Part shown: positions 7,346 through 14,565 of the stretch, piece after piece | How positions within the stretch are numbered: position 1 is the stretch's first letter | How the letters are laid out: each line of letters begins with the position of its first letter | Notes under the pieces: model-generated | Told to the model about the DNA's origin: nothing | Seen by the model: only the letters and a program-made list of their open reading frames with translations | The model's database searches: none | Position numbers and translations under genes: made by a program | From: Chloroflexota bacterium | GTDB taxonomy: Bacteria > Chloroflexota > UBA5177 > JANWHV01 | Direction: 5' to 3' | Assembly (NCBI GenBank): GCA_025450255.1 | Contig: JANWHV010000273.1 | Location: 1 to 15,922 of the forward strand | DNA length: 15,922 nucleotides

Positions 7346-8338
7346 CTATTTGGACGAACGCACCGAGCTGAGCAGGGCGGCGCCCACAATGCCGGCGTTA
7401 TCGCCGAGCTTTGCCCGTACGATTTTGACCTTGCTCTGGGTGACGACCAGCGAGTACTCCAGCGCCTTCCGCGCCGCGATCTTGAAATAGAGGTCGACCG
7501 CGTCGACCAGGCCGCCGCCCAGGATGATGCGGGTCGGATTATAAAAATTGATGATTGCGGTAAGCCCCGCCGCGAGATACCGCGCGGCGTCGGGCACGGC
7601 CTCCACGGTCAGGGTATCGTTGTCCTGAATGGCTTGAGCGATCATCTGCGAGCGGATAAGGGTGCCTTCGGATGCCTCGGGCAGGACGTTGGGCAGCGCC
7701 GCGCGGAGGCTGGTCTCACGGCCACGCCGAATCTCTTCCACCAACACGCGCGTAATTGCCGATCGAGAGGCGTACGCCTCGAGATGGCCGCGACCGCCAC
7801 AACCGCAGAGACGCCCGCCGTAGGCGACAACCGCATGCCCGATTTCGCCCGCCGAATTACTGGCGCCGCGCAAGAACGTGCCTTCGTGGATGATGCCGCC
7901 GCCTATGCCGGTGCCGATAAAAACGCACGCGAACGTATCGTGTCCCTTCCCGGCGCCAAACCGCCGCTCGCCTTCCGTGGCTACCTCCACGTCGTTACCG
8001 ATGTGGACGTCGAGCTTGAGTTCCTTGCCTACGCGCTCAGCCAGGTGCAGGCTCTCAATATCGGCGCCGAGGTTTGGGCCGCGGATAAGCAGGCCGCGGT
8101 CGCGATCGACCTGGCCGGCGATACCGATGCCTGCCCCTTCCACGGTAATCTTCTTCGGCGAGGACGCCAGGTCCAGCGCTTCACGCGCCACGTCGACGAT
8201 ACGCTGGACCAGATCGTCCGGTCCGCCGCCTACCTTGGTCTTCTTCTTGGCGCTCGAAAGCGGATCGCCCGTTTCGAGATCGATCACCCCGGCGAGGATC
8301 TTCGTACCACCGACGTCGATACCCAGTCCATACGGCAT
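7346..8338 (-). CDS. ROK family sugar kinase (probable glucokinase)
   Basis: The protein has 330 residues, the usual length for a ROK glucokinase, which makes glucose-6-phosphate from glucose and ATP. The phosphate-binding DVGGTK is at 8-13, and GIGIAGQVD follows at 70-78. The catalytic Asp is probably Asp116 in GNDVEVA. GTGIGGGI (142-149) and GEIGH (164-168) come next, then the zinc/signature region CGCGGRGHLEAYAS (178-191) and a C-terminal ILGGGLVDA (271-280). In the signature, His185 stands where the common C-x-C-G-x2-G-C pattern has its third cysteine. The ATG at 8338 follows a good GGAGGT at 8352-8347. The gene ends 137 bases before ispG on the same strand, so an operon is possible. The sugar cannot be read from sequence; glucose is the default, and N-acetyl sugars or mannose are alternatives. 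Confidence 0.87.
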   Translation of the reverse strand: MPYGLGIDVGGTKILAGVIDLETGDPLSSAKKKTKVGGGPDDLVQRIVDVAREALDLASSPKKITVEGAGIGIAGQVDRDRGLLIRGPNLGADIESLHLAERVGKELKLDVHIGNDVEVATEGERRFGAGKGHDTFACVFIGTGIGGGIIHEGTFLRGASNSAGEIGHAVVAYGGRLCGCGGRGHLEAYASRSAITRVLVEEIRRGRETSLRAALPNVLPEASEGTLIRSQMIAQAIQDNDTLTVEAVPDAARYLAAGLTAIINFYNPTRIILGGGLVDAVDLYFKIAARKALEYSLVVTQSKVKIVRAKLGDNAGIVGAALLSSVRSSK

Positions 8339-8448
8339 GATACGCTACCTCCATACTGCGGCGCCGGATTCCCGGCAGTGTCGCCCGCGGCGCGGCCCTA
8401 TCATCTTCGCATATTACGGCTGTGCCCGTTGGTGGTCATGCGCACGCA

Positions 8449-8547
8449 CCGGCCACGTCGTTTACGCGCCTGCCAGGATTCACCAAGCCGAACGCGCTCG
8501 TGATTGGCCCATACGTGGCCGGCCACGTCATTGACGCGCTTGCCGGG
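8449..8547. repeat. Degenerate 29-bp direct repeat with a 16-bp perfect palindrome
   Basis: Positions 8449-8477 and 8519-8547 are two 29-base copies that differ at four sites; the shared core is CCGGCCACGTC followed by ACGCGC. They start 70 bases apart in the gap between tRNA-Glu and the ROK gene. The second copy overlaps a perfect palindrome, ACGTGGCCGGCCACGT, at 8513-8528. Two similar copies plus a palindrome upstream of the kinase could be regulator sites or a worn-out small repeat. Two copies are too few for a CRISPR array. Confidence 0.45.
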
Positions 8548-8592
8548 TGAGGCTTGGACCCTATCCAGAACTATCCTGCCAGGGGAGTGGCG

Positions 8593-8669
8593 TGGTAGCG
8601 CATAGGGGATTCGAACCCCTGATCTCCGCCTTGAGAGGGCGGCGTCCTAGGCCACTAGACGAATGCGCC
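8593..8669 (-). tRNA. tRNA-Glu (anticodon CUC)
   Basis: The minus strand folds as a full cloverleaf of 77 bases. The acceptor stem is GGCGCAT with ATGCGCT (a G-U pair at the base) and the D arm begins TCGTCTAGTGG. The anticodon stem CCGCC/GGCGG encloses the loop CTCTCAA, giving CUC, which reads GAG codons. The T arm is GGGG-TTCGAAT-CCCC. The 3' CCA is encoded (8595-8593). The sequence is very close to common bacterial tRNA-Glu. A promoter lies just upstream; no T-rich terminator follows. Confidence 0.96.
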
Positions 8670-8689
8670 AAACTGGAGAATGCCACCGC

Positions 8690-8719
8690 AGTATAGCAAA
8701 CCGCCGAATTACGGCGCAA
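8690..8719 (-). promoter_or_regulatory. Promoter of tRNA-Glu
   Basis: On the minus strand TTGCGC (8719-8714) and TATACT (8695-8690, five of six to consensus) are separated by 18 bases. The -10 ends 20 bases before the first base of the mature tRNA, which fits a short 5' leader removed by RNase P. Confidence 0.55.
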
Positions 8720-8742
8720 GCGCGCGCCAGCGCGGCAAGCGC

Positions 8743-8780
8743 AAAGGCCCCAGGAAGGAGCTCTCCTTCCTGGGGCCTTT
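8743..8780. terminator. Perfect 18-bp hairpin, probable terminator of the large secreted protein gene
   Basis: Arms 8743-8760 and 8763-8780 are perfectly complementary over 18 bp; the stem is GC-rich at its base and flanked by AAA and TTT. It starts 15 bases beyond the stop codon of the minus-strand gene. The T-run is short (TTTGCG on the minus strand), but stem strength and position make a terminator the best reading. It also insulates the tRNA-Glu promoter. Confidence 0.7.
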
Positions 8781-8812
8781 GTGGCCTCACCGGCCTAAGC
8801 CGGTGAGGCCAC
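8781..8812. repeat. Perfect 14-bp inverted repeat holding the stop codon in its loop
   Basis: Arms 8781-8794 and 8799-8812 are perfectly complementary around a 4-base loop, CTAA on the plus strand. The loop contains the TAG stop (8797-8795) of the minus-strand secreted-protein gene, so the upstream arm encodes its last residues. It directly abuts the hairpin at 8743-8780, giving two tandem stems. Confidence 0.8.
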
Positions 8813-11800
8813 AACCTCCAACCCGAATAACTGGCCGGTTGCGGCAGCTATCGGATAGGTACCCTGGTTGCCGACGACATTCTTGAAGTCAGGCGTATTG
8901 GAGACGACAGAAGCGACGAAGGCGTCGCTCGTGCCGGAGCCAGTCTGCACGACCTGGAAGATGCCGCCGAGGGCCGTCTTCGGAAGCGTCGCAGCATCGG
9001 CGTTCACGTTGACCGCGAGGATGCTGTTCTTGGCCACCGAGTAGGTCTTCACCACGGTCTGGCCCGCGGAGGCGTAGATGCCGCGAACGCTAATCGTAGT
9101 GGCGCCAGGATTGTAGAGGTAGACGGTCTGGCTGATAACCGCGCCCGTGGAAGTCGCCGTGTCGAGGAACGGGAACGCAACGCTTTCCAGACCTGCCGGC
9201 GCGCCGGCGGGGTCGTTCACAGCGAAGGTGCCGCCCTTCGACGGGTCGCCACCATAGTAGGTGGGGCGCTCGACGAAGATGTTCTTGTCGGAGGTAACCA
9301 CCGTCGAGAACACATCGGCTTGCGTGCTGACCACATCGTTGACCTCAACGGTCTCGCGTTGACCACCATCAACCTGCACCTGCTGCGAGTTGATGGGGTT
9401 ACCGGACTTGTCGAAGAACGAAACGGTAACGGTGGCGCTGCCGGCGGCGACGGTGCCAGGATTGATGATGTCAATCTCTGACAGATCGTTGCCAGTGCCG
9501 ACGGCGGGGTTGCCGCCCGTGCTTGGGAATACGCCGGAGTCAGCGGCAAAGATGAACTGGTTCGCCGCCGAGGTAGCCGCGGGCTTGGTCGTGGCGCCGT
9601 ACTTGGCGGAGCCAATACCATCACCGTAGTACTCAGGGCGCTCGACCGCAATTTGCACGTTGCTGTTGACCGCGACGCCGAACTGCACCACGCCCTTGCC
9701 GATCAGATTCTTGCGAATCGGAACGGTGACGCGGGAGTTCGCCGGTACGCTGGCGGTGAGCGGCGCCACGGTGGTAACCGTGGTGGAGCTGACCACTGTC
9801 TGCGGCAGGATATTGATGGTGACCGAAGCCGCCGTGCTGGTCGGATTCAGCAGGGTCAGATACTCCTCGTTGGTGAGTTGGATCTCACCGGTCGCGAGGT
9901 AGTAATTGAACCCGCCGGTCGGCGCCGCGGCGGTAAGGTCGAGCTGCTGGCCAAGGCTGCTGCTGCTGTCAAGGGCAGCACCGGCGGCATTGGTGCGAGC
10001 AATGATACGGGTTGACGCGAGAGGCGCGGGCGAGCTGACCTCGGCCGCCACTTCCGCGTTCAGGCCTACATCGGTGTTAACCGACCGCTGTACCACCGAG
10101 TTGGGCCCGATTGAGCCGCCAACCGCCTTCTGCGTACTGGCCGCGCCGGGGTTCTCGATGAAGTACGTCACGGTGTAGGTCGTGGTGAAATTGTTCGCGT
10201 TAAGGATGGACAGGGTCTCGGTGAAGTTCGCGTTCGCGCCACCGGCGGTCGTGCCGGTGAAGCCCTCGGCGAAGAAGACGTTGGCCGTTGAAAGGCCACT
10301 GCCGCCAGTTACGACGAACGGGGCGGACTTCGTGAGACCGGTGTTCCCACCCTTAACGGTGAGGTTGTACGAGCCCGCGATCAGCAAGCCGACCGAGGAC
10401 TTGACGACGAAGGTGGCCGAGATAGCGCCGGTCGCACTTGCCGTAAAGGTTTGTTGCGTGCCGGGGACATCCTGGCCGGCCAGGGCCGAACCGGCGGGGA
10501 ACTGCAGCGAGGCGACGACAGGCTCGCCAGGAGCGAATCCGGTCGCGCTAATCGCCACGGTAGAACCGATAGGTCCGGAGGACGGGTTGATGAGCAAGCC
10601 CAGCGAGCCGGCTACGACGGTCACCGTACACGTTCGCTGCACCGGGAAATTTACGCCGGGGACGAACGCCGAGACGATCATCGTGTAGGTGCCGGGAGCG
10701 GTGCCCAACGGCACTGTCGTTTGGGCGGCGGTGGTGGTGAACGCGCCAGTAGCGTCGACGGTAATCGGTACCGTCAAGGCGGTGGGCGAGAAGTTCACCG
10801 ACAACGTACCGTTTCCGACGTTGTTGTTGAACAGGTTGCCGCCAGGACCCGCGGCAAACTGCGTGCCGGTGACCTGGAAGAACTGGCCGGCCAGAAGCGG
10901 GCCAATCACGCACGGCACCACGCCGCCGTTGAGGAAGCCGTTGTTCGACACGATATTCGTCGCCTGGGCATTGAACTGACTGTTCAGGCCGGTTGCGGTA
11001 ACCGTGAACAGACCGCTGCCGAAGGTCGAGGGGGCGGTGGTGGTGCCGCTGACCTTACCGCTGGCGTCTGCCGTGGTGGACAGACTTAGCGCGTTGGTCG
11101 GCAGACCGGTAAACGGATCGGCAAGGCCGAACTGGAAGGTCACGGGCTCACCCGATGCAAAGCCCGCGCCACTCAGCGCGATCACGCCAGTGCTGGCAAA
11201 GCCAATGCCGGCCGTGGTCGCCGGAATGGTCAACGGGGCGGCATTTTGCAGGCTGCTCTGGCCACCGGCGGCGGTAATCGTCACCGTGGCGCCGAGGTTG
11301 CCCACGACCTGCGTTGGCGGGTTGGCAATCACGTCGCAGGCGGGGACATTCGGCACGATGAAGGTGCCGGAGACATTGCCCAGACCGTCGGCCTGCGACT
11401 GCGCGAGGAAGGAACCGCCCGTGGGGCAACCGGTGCCGGTCATTTTGACCACCACGGACTCAAACGGAATGTATCCGGTGCCTGAGTAGATCACGCTCTG
11501 GCCAATAGCGGCGGGGTTCGGCGCGACGCCGAAGTTGCCGCTGATTTGGGTCGAGATCGCGATGTCCTGAAGCGCGCCCTGGTTCAGGCGGAGATTCGCG
11601 TTGGCGCTGACGGGGCCGCTAGCAGGCGGCACCACGACGGAGAGGTTGGTTCCGGCGGGCAGCGTGGCCGCGCCGAAGTCCTCGGCAAGGATAGCGCCGG
11701 AGGTCGTCGTCGCCCCGAGCGAGCCCGGTACGTTCACCGTGGCGTTGAACGAGCCGGAAACGTCCGTCGTCGCGAAACCGACCAGGCACGATGCCCCAGG

Positions 11801-13078
11801 CACGATACTGGCTGGCGTCGGGAAGATGGCGCTGTTATAGGCAGGCGCGCCTGGCGTAGTTGCCGTGGGGGGAGTAAGCGCGCCGTTGTTGTAGAAGAAC
11901 GTGCAGCCGTTGCCGGCGGCCTGGCCGCCGAAGTACAGCTGTATGGTCGAATTGCCGCCGTAGCCGTAACCACGCACCTGCACCGGGCCGCCCAGAGGCG
12001 CTCGGTTGGAAAGCAGGGAGATCCGGGCCTGTGAGTGGTCGATCTTGATTCCGGCGCTGAGCTGCTTGCCGGACGTAAGGTCCTTGGCCACGACCGCATA
12101 TTGCTGATCGAAGAACCTCGATGACACAATGGCGTTGGCGCCACTTGCATCGGCGAGCTGCAACTGGGCAGCGACGATACCAGTGGTGTCGGCCGTACAC
12201 GCGCTCGTGGCGCTGGGGTTGCCCACGGCGCCCGCCGCCAGGAACGGACCGCTGCTGCAACTGACGATGGTCAGCGGAATCGAGCCGGCGGTAAGGCCGG
12301 GGTGATTCACGCCCGCGGGCTCCGTATACGGGCCGAAGCTCACTTGCGCCGCGAAGTCTTCCAGGAAGAAGTGGACAACGGCGCCGCCGCCGAAGGTGTT
12401 AATCGGCGAGGTAACGCCAAAGATCCCACCGACGGGCACGTTACCGTTCCCCAGAGGCGAGGTAACCGACAGTTGCGGTGTCGGCGGGTTGGTAACGGGC
12501 GGGAGCACGGAGTAGGTTGCCGTACCCTCATTGCCGGTAACCGCGTCGAACCCAACCACCAGATAGTTGCCCGCGGTGGTGCTGTTCGGAATCTGGATTA
12601 CCGGGTTGCCGGGAGTAAGGTTGGTGATATTGCCGCTCGCGTCCGCCGTCACCCTCCAGGTGATGGCATTCTGATACGGGGTGCTCGTGGGCGGGAAATT
12701 CACGGCCGCCGCCACGGGCTCCGACGCATTATCACCATTGACGACCACCGGAGGACCGGGCGGCACCACGATCACCGGGGTTGTGGTGTTCATGGGGTCC
12801 GGTGGGTGTACGCCCAGGCCGCCCAGCGGGTTCGGGGCGTTGAACGTGAAGAACACCGGGCTGTTGGCCGTAAAGCCGGTGCCGGTGACGGTCACGTTGG
12901 CTGCGTTGCCCTGCGTATTTGACGTCTGTGACAAGAAAATCTTCGTGCCAACGTTGACCGTAGCGTTCGCTTTCGACGCATTGGCGGTCGACGACGATCC
13001 GAGGAATGCCGCTTGCGCGATGAGCAAGCAGAACGCCAGGATCACCGTCAGAAGACTCTTGTTGGGGGTCTTCGACAT
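8795..13078 (-). CDS. Very large secreted protein with Ig-like repeats and four C-terminal beta-repeats
   Basis: The protein has 1427 residues. The ATG at 13078 has GGAG seven bases upstream and is followed by a clear signal peptide (MSKTPNKSLLTVILAFCLLIAQAAF, likely cut near Ala35); the open frame extends 71 codons upstream but that part is not protein-like. A proline-rich patch sits at 92-112. About seven Ig-like (IPT/TIG-type) units follow to residue 925, several marked by a motif such as VTGTGF (64-69), YSGTGY, LSGAGFASGEPV (635-646) and ISATGFAPGEPV (843-854). Four repeats of about 100-120 residues fill 930-1427, with EYLTLLNP, VERPEYYGDG (1145-1154) and VERPTYYGGD (1269-1278). This type is known to me from Actinobacteria and Chloroflexota (possibly DUF5719). 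The eight mature cysteines form four close pairs. No sortase motif, C-terminal membrane helix or enzyme motif is visible. It is probably a surface or matrix protein. Confidence 0.85.
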   Translation of the reverse strand: MSKTPNKSLLTVILAFCLLIAQAAFLGSSSTANASKANATVNVGTKIFLSQTSNTQGNAANVTVTGTGFTANSPVFFTFNAPNPLGGLGVHPPDPMNTTTPVIVVPPGPPVVVNGDNASEPVAAAVNFPPTSTPYQNAITWRVTADASGNITNLTPGNPVIQIPNSTTAGNYLVVGFDAVTGNEGTATYSVLPPVTNPPTPQLSVTSPLGNGNVPVGGIFGVTSPINTFGGGAVVHFFLEDFAAQVSFGPYTEPAGVNHPGLTAGSIPLTIVSCSSGPFLAAGAVGNPSATSACTADTTGIVAAQLQLADASGANAIVSSRFFDQQYAVVAKDLTSGKQLSAGIKIDHSQARISLLSNRAPLGGPVQVRGYGYGGNSTIQLYFGGQAAGNGCTFFYNNGALTPPTATTPGAPAYNSAIFPTPASIVPGASCLVGFATTDVSGSFNATVNVPGSLGATTTSGAILAEDFGAATLPAGTNLSVVVPPASGPVSANANLRLNQGALQDIAISTQISGNFGVAPNPAAIGQSVIYSGTGYIPFESVVVKMTGTGCPTGGSFLAQSQADGLGNVSGTFIVPNVPACDVIANPPTQVVGNLGATVTITAAGGQSSLQNAAPLTIPATTAGIGFASTGVIALSGAGFASGEPVTFQFGLADPFTGLPTNALSLSTTADASGKVSGTTTAPSTFGSGLFTVTATGLNSQFNAQATNIVSNNGFLNGGVVPCVIGPLLAGQFFQVTGTQFAAGPGGNLFNNNVGNGTLSVNFSPTALTVPITVDATGAFTTTAAQTTVPLGTAPGTYTMIVSAFVPGVNFPVQRTCTVTVVAGSLGLLINPSSGPIGSTVAISATGFAPGEPVVASLQFPAGSALAGQDVPGTQQTFTASATGAISATFVVKSSVGLLIAGSYNLTVKGGNTGLTKSAPFVVTGGSGLSTANVFFAEGFTGTTAGGANANFTETLSILNANNFTTTYTVTYFIENPGAASTQKAVGGSIGPNSVVQRSVNTDVGLNAEVAAEVSSPAPLASTRIIARTNAAGAALDSSSSLGQQLDLTAAAPTGGFNYYLATGEIQLTNEEYLTLLNPTSTAASVTINILPQTVVSSTTVTTVAPLTASVPANSRVTVPIRKNLIGKGVVQFGVAVNSNVQIAVERPEYYGDGIGSAKYGATTKPAATSAANQFIFAADSGVFPSTGGNPAVGTGNDLSEIDIINPGTVAAGSATVTVSFFDKSGNPINSQQVQVDGGQRETVEVNDVVSTQADVFSTVVTSDKNIFVERPTYYGGDPSKGGTFAVNDPAGAPAGLESVAFPFLDTATSTGAVISQTVYLYNPGATTISVRGIYASAGQTVVKTYSVAKNSILAVNVNADAATLPKTALGGIFQVVQTGSGTSDAFVASVVSNTPDFKNVVGNQGTYPIAAATGQLFGLEVVASPA

Positions 13079-13120
13079 GCTTTTCTCCAATAGGAAAGGT
13101 AACTTCGGTAACCGGATGTC

Positions 13121-13132
13121 CACCACGTGGTG
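13121..13132. promoter_or_regulatory. 12-bp palindrome upstream of the large secreted protein (possible operator)
   Basis: CACCACGTGGTG is a perfect 12-bp palindrome 43-54 bases before the ATG of the secreted-protein gene. It could bind a dimeric regulator or form a small stem in the leader. The regulator is unknown. Confidence 0.3.
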
Positions 13133-13560
13133 AGAATGCGCGATGGATCGTGAAGTGAGCACCCGGACTTGCTGCTTCGTGCCGCGATTTGCGCGAGACG
13201 CGTACGGCCTGGCAGGAAAGACACCGGACCACAGGCCACGCACACGACACGCGTCGAGCGCCGCATTGGAAGGGTCATGAACGAAAGTCACTCACTCGGT
13301 GTGTAACCTCGGGGAAACGGATCGATCGGTACGCCGGCATTGCCGAGCCTCAATCACTCCTTCGATTCCGACGTTACCTTCATCACCCCCTTTCCCATGT
13401 GAATTCACTATCACCGTTCTGGGGCGCCTGTCGCCCGTGTGCCAGTGCCGACCGAATGCCTATCGCGCGGCAGCCAAGGGACATGGGTACCGGGGAGTAA
13501 CGCGGCTGTTACACGACTCCATTGGACAGTCTAGCACCTCGCACATTGCCGTGCCCACCA

Positions 13561-13602
13561 TATGTGGCGAACGTCAGCCCTATTGATGTAACGCGCCACA
13601 TA
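13561..13602. repeat. 9-bp inverted repeat downstream of the Nudix gene
   Basis: TATGTGGCG at 13561-13569 and CGCCACATA at 13594-13602 are perfect inverted copies around a 24-base spacer. They lie about 75-115 bases past the Nudix stop. Without a T-run at the end of the minus-strand stem they are a poor terminator; a regulatory or structural role is possible. Confidence 0.4.
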
Positions 13603-13674
13603 GCAAAAGGATACGCCTCTCAACGATAATGATCGATAATTGAGACCATTTTGGGCCCTGGCGCGCGCGTACGC

Positions 13675-14355
13675 TCAATCGAAGACGGCGGGCAGACGCG
13701 GATCCGCCCAGGCGCGAAAGGCATCCCGCACCGGGTCGGCGTGGCCAGGGGCCAGGTCGGGAAGCGACGCGCCGGTAAACCAATCGGCGCCGAGCGTCTC
13801 CGCGGTCGGCATTGGCACGCCCGCCAGAGGCGAGCAAAGAAATACCAGGTGGTAAATGTGGTGCGGGTGCCGGAAGGCGCGCGTCCGGCTGTCGTAGATG
13901 CCGAGTATTCGATCGACTGAGACGGTGAGCCCGGTCTCCTCCAGCACCTCGCGCGCCGTCATCGCGGCCGGCGTATCGCCCACGTCGGCCCAGCCGCCGG
14001 GCATCGCCCACAATCCGTTGTCGCGTCGCCGCACGAGCAGCAGGCGGCCGGCGCGATCGAGCACCGCCGCCGCCACGCCAACTTTCACGGTCACATAGCC
14101 TACCTCACCGTCCAACCGCGCGCCGATCTCCGGGGCGCCGCCGCCCGTGAGGCGAGCGAACATGGCGCCGGCGATGCCCCGCATGCGGGCATAGCGATCG
14201 CGGTCGTAGGCATCGCCGGCGTACAGCGAGCCGATGGCGGCCATGCTCCGCAACTCATCGGCCCAGGCCGCCAGATCCTCCGATACGTCCACGGGCGTAC
14301 CCGTCGCGCCGGCGGTGGCGTCGCGCCGCCGCCGTTCACTCTGCTCCCCCTGCAT
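13675..14355 (-). CDS. Nudix hydrolase with N-terminal Nudix_N-type helical domain
   Basis: The protein has 226 residues. The ATG at 14355 is preceded by GGAGG six bases upstream, so the longer upstream open frame is not used. Residues 29-70 (AAWADELRSMAAIGSLYAGDAYDRDRYARMRGIAGAMFA) match the small helical domain found before the catalytic domain in a Nudix subfamily of nucleoside-diphosphate-sugar or ADP-ribose type hydrolases. The Nudix domain begins near 88 with VTVKVGVAAAVLDRAGRLLLVRR. The Nudix box runs from Gly121 to Leu143, GWADVGDTPAAMTAREVLEETGL. The metal-binding Glu136, Glu139 and Glu140 are kept, but the first conserved Glu of the G-x5-E pattern is Asp127. Members clear nucleotide derivatives in the cytoplasm; the substrate cannot be told. 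The first 25 residues are charged and low in complexity. Confidence 0.9.
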   Translation of the reverse strand: MQGEQSERRRRDATAGATGTPVDVSEDLAAWADELRSMAAIGSLYAGDAYDRDRYARMRGIAGAMFARLTGGGAPEIGARLDGEVGYVTVKVGVAAAVLDRAGRLLLVRRRDNGLWAMPGGWADVGDTPAAMTAREVLEETGLTVSVDRILGIYDSRTRAFRHPHHIYHLVFLCSPLAGVPMPTAETLGADWFTGASLPDLAPGHADPVRDAFRAWADPRLPAVFD

Positions 14356-14382
14356 CCTGGTCCTCCACTTGCATCCGTGCGT

Positions 14383-14388
14383 ACTATA
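14383..14388 (-). promoter_or_regulatory. Possible -10 element of the Nudix gene
   Basis: TATAGT on the minus strand matches five of six consensus bases. It lies about 28 bases before the ATG, with the ribosome binding site in between, so the leader would be short. I see no good -35 at the usual distance. Confidence 0.3.
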
Positions 14389-14565
14389 GGGTAGCTCTAA
14401 ACTGATGATGTTCGCCGGCTTGCCGCCAAACCGTACCCGGCTGGGCAATGTTGCCGGCGTGGGCGGCGCCAACCTGGCCTATGGCTATGACCAGGGCTCA
14501 GGGCCGTGCCGTGCTATGCTGGAGGAAGCGTGGCAAGCGGCCCGGCCTGGACGGGAGGATCTCGC

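Larger units (their letters stand above)
13079..13674. other. Long intergenic region upstream of the large secreted protein gene
   Basis: These roughly 600 bases separate the secreted-protein gene from the Nudix gene on the same strand. I see no supportable protein gene and no riboswitch I can name. The region contains the ribosome binding site of the secreted protein (GGAG just before 13078), a 12-bp palindrome at 13121-13132, a 10-bp palindrome GTGAATTCAC at 13399-13408, and a 9-bp inverted repeat at 13561-13602. A direct repeat of CGATAAT lies near 13624-13640. No strong -35/-10 pair is visible. The length suggests an untranslated leader or several regulatory sites. Confidence 0.5.

Noticed and set aside
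7241..8503. Plus-strand open frame of 420 codons antisense to the ROK gene
   Set aside because: Shadow of the kinase gene; DVGGTK and the other ROK motifs are on the minus strand.
8449..8547. CRISPR array
   Set aside because: Only two imperfect copies, no third repeat and no cas gene.
13079..13291. Extension of the large secreted protein by 71 codons to an upstream start
   Set aside because: The signal peptide starts at the ATG at 13078, which has its own ribosome binding site; the extension would bury it.
13354..13383. Nine-codon leader peptide behind AAAGGGGGTG on the minus strand
   Set aside because: The ribosome binding site is only about two bases from the ATG, and the peptide shows no attenuation-like codon run.
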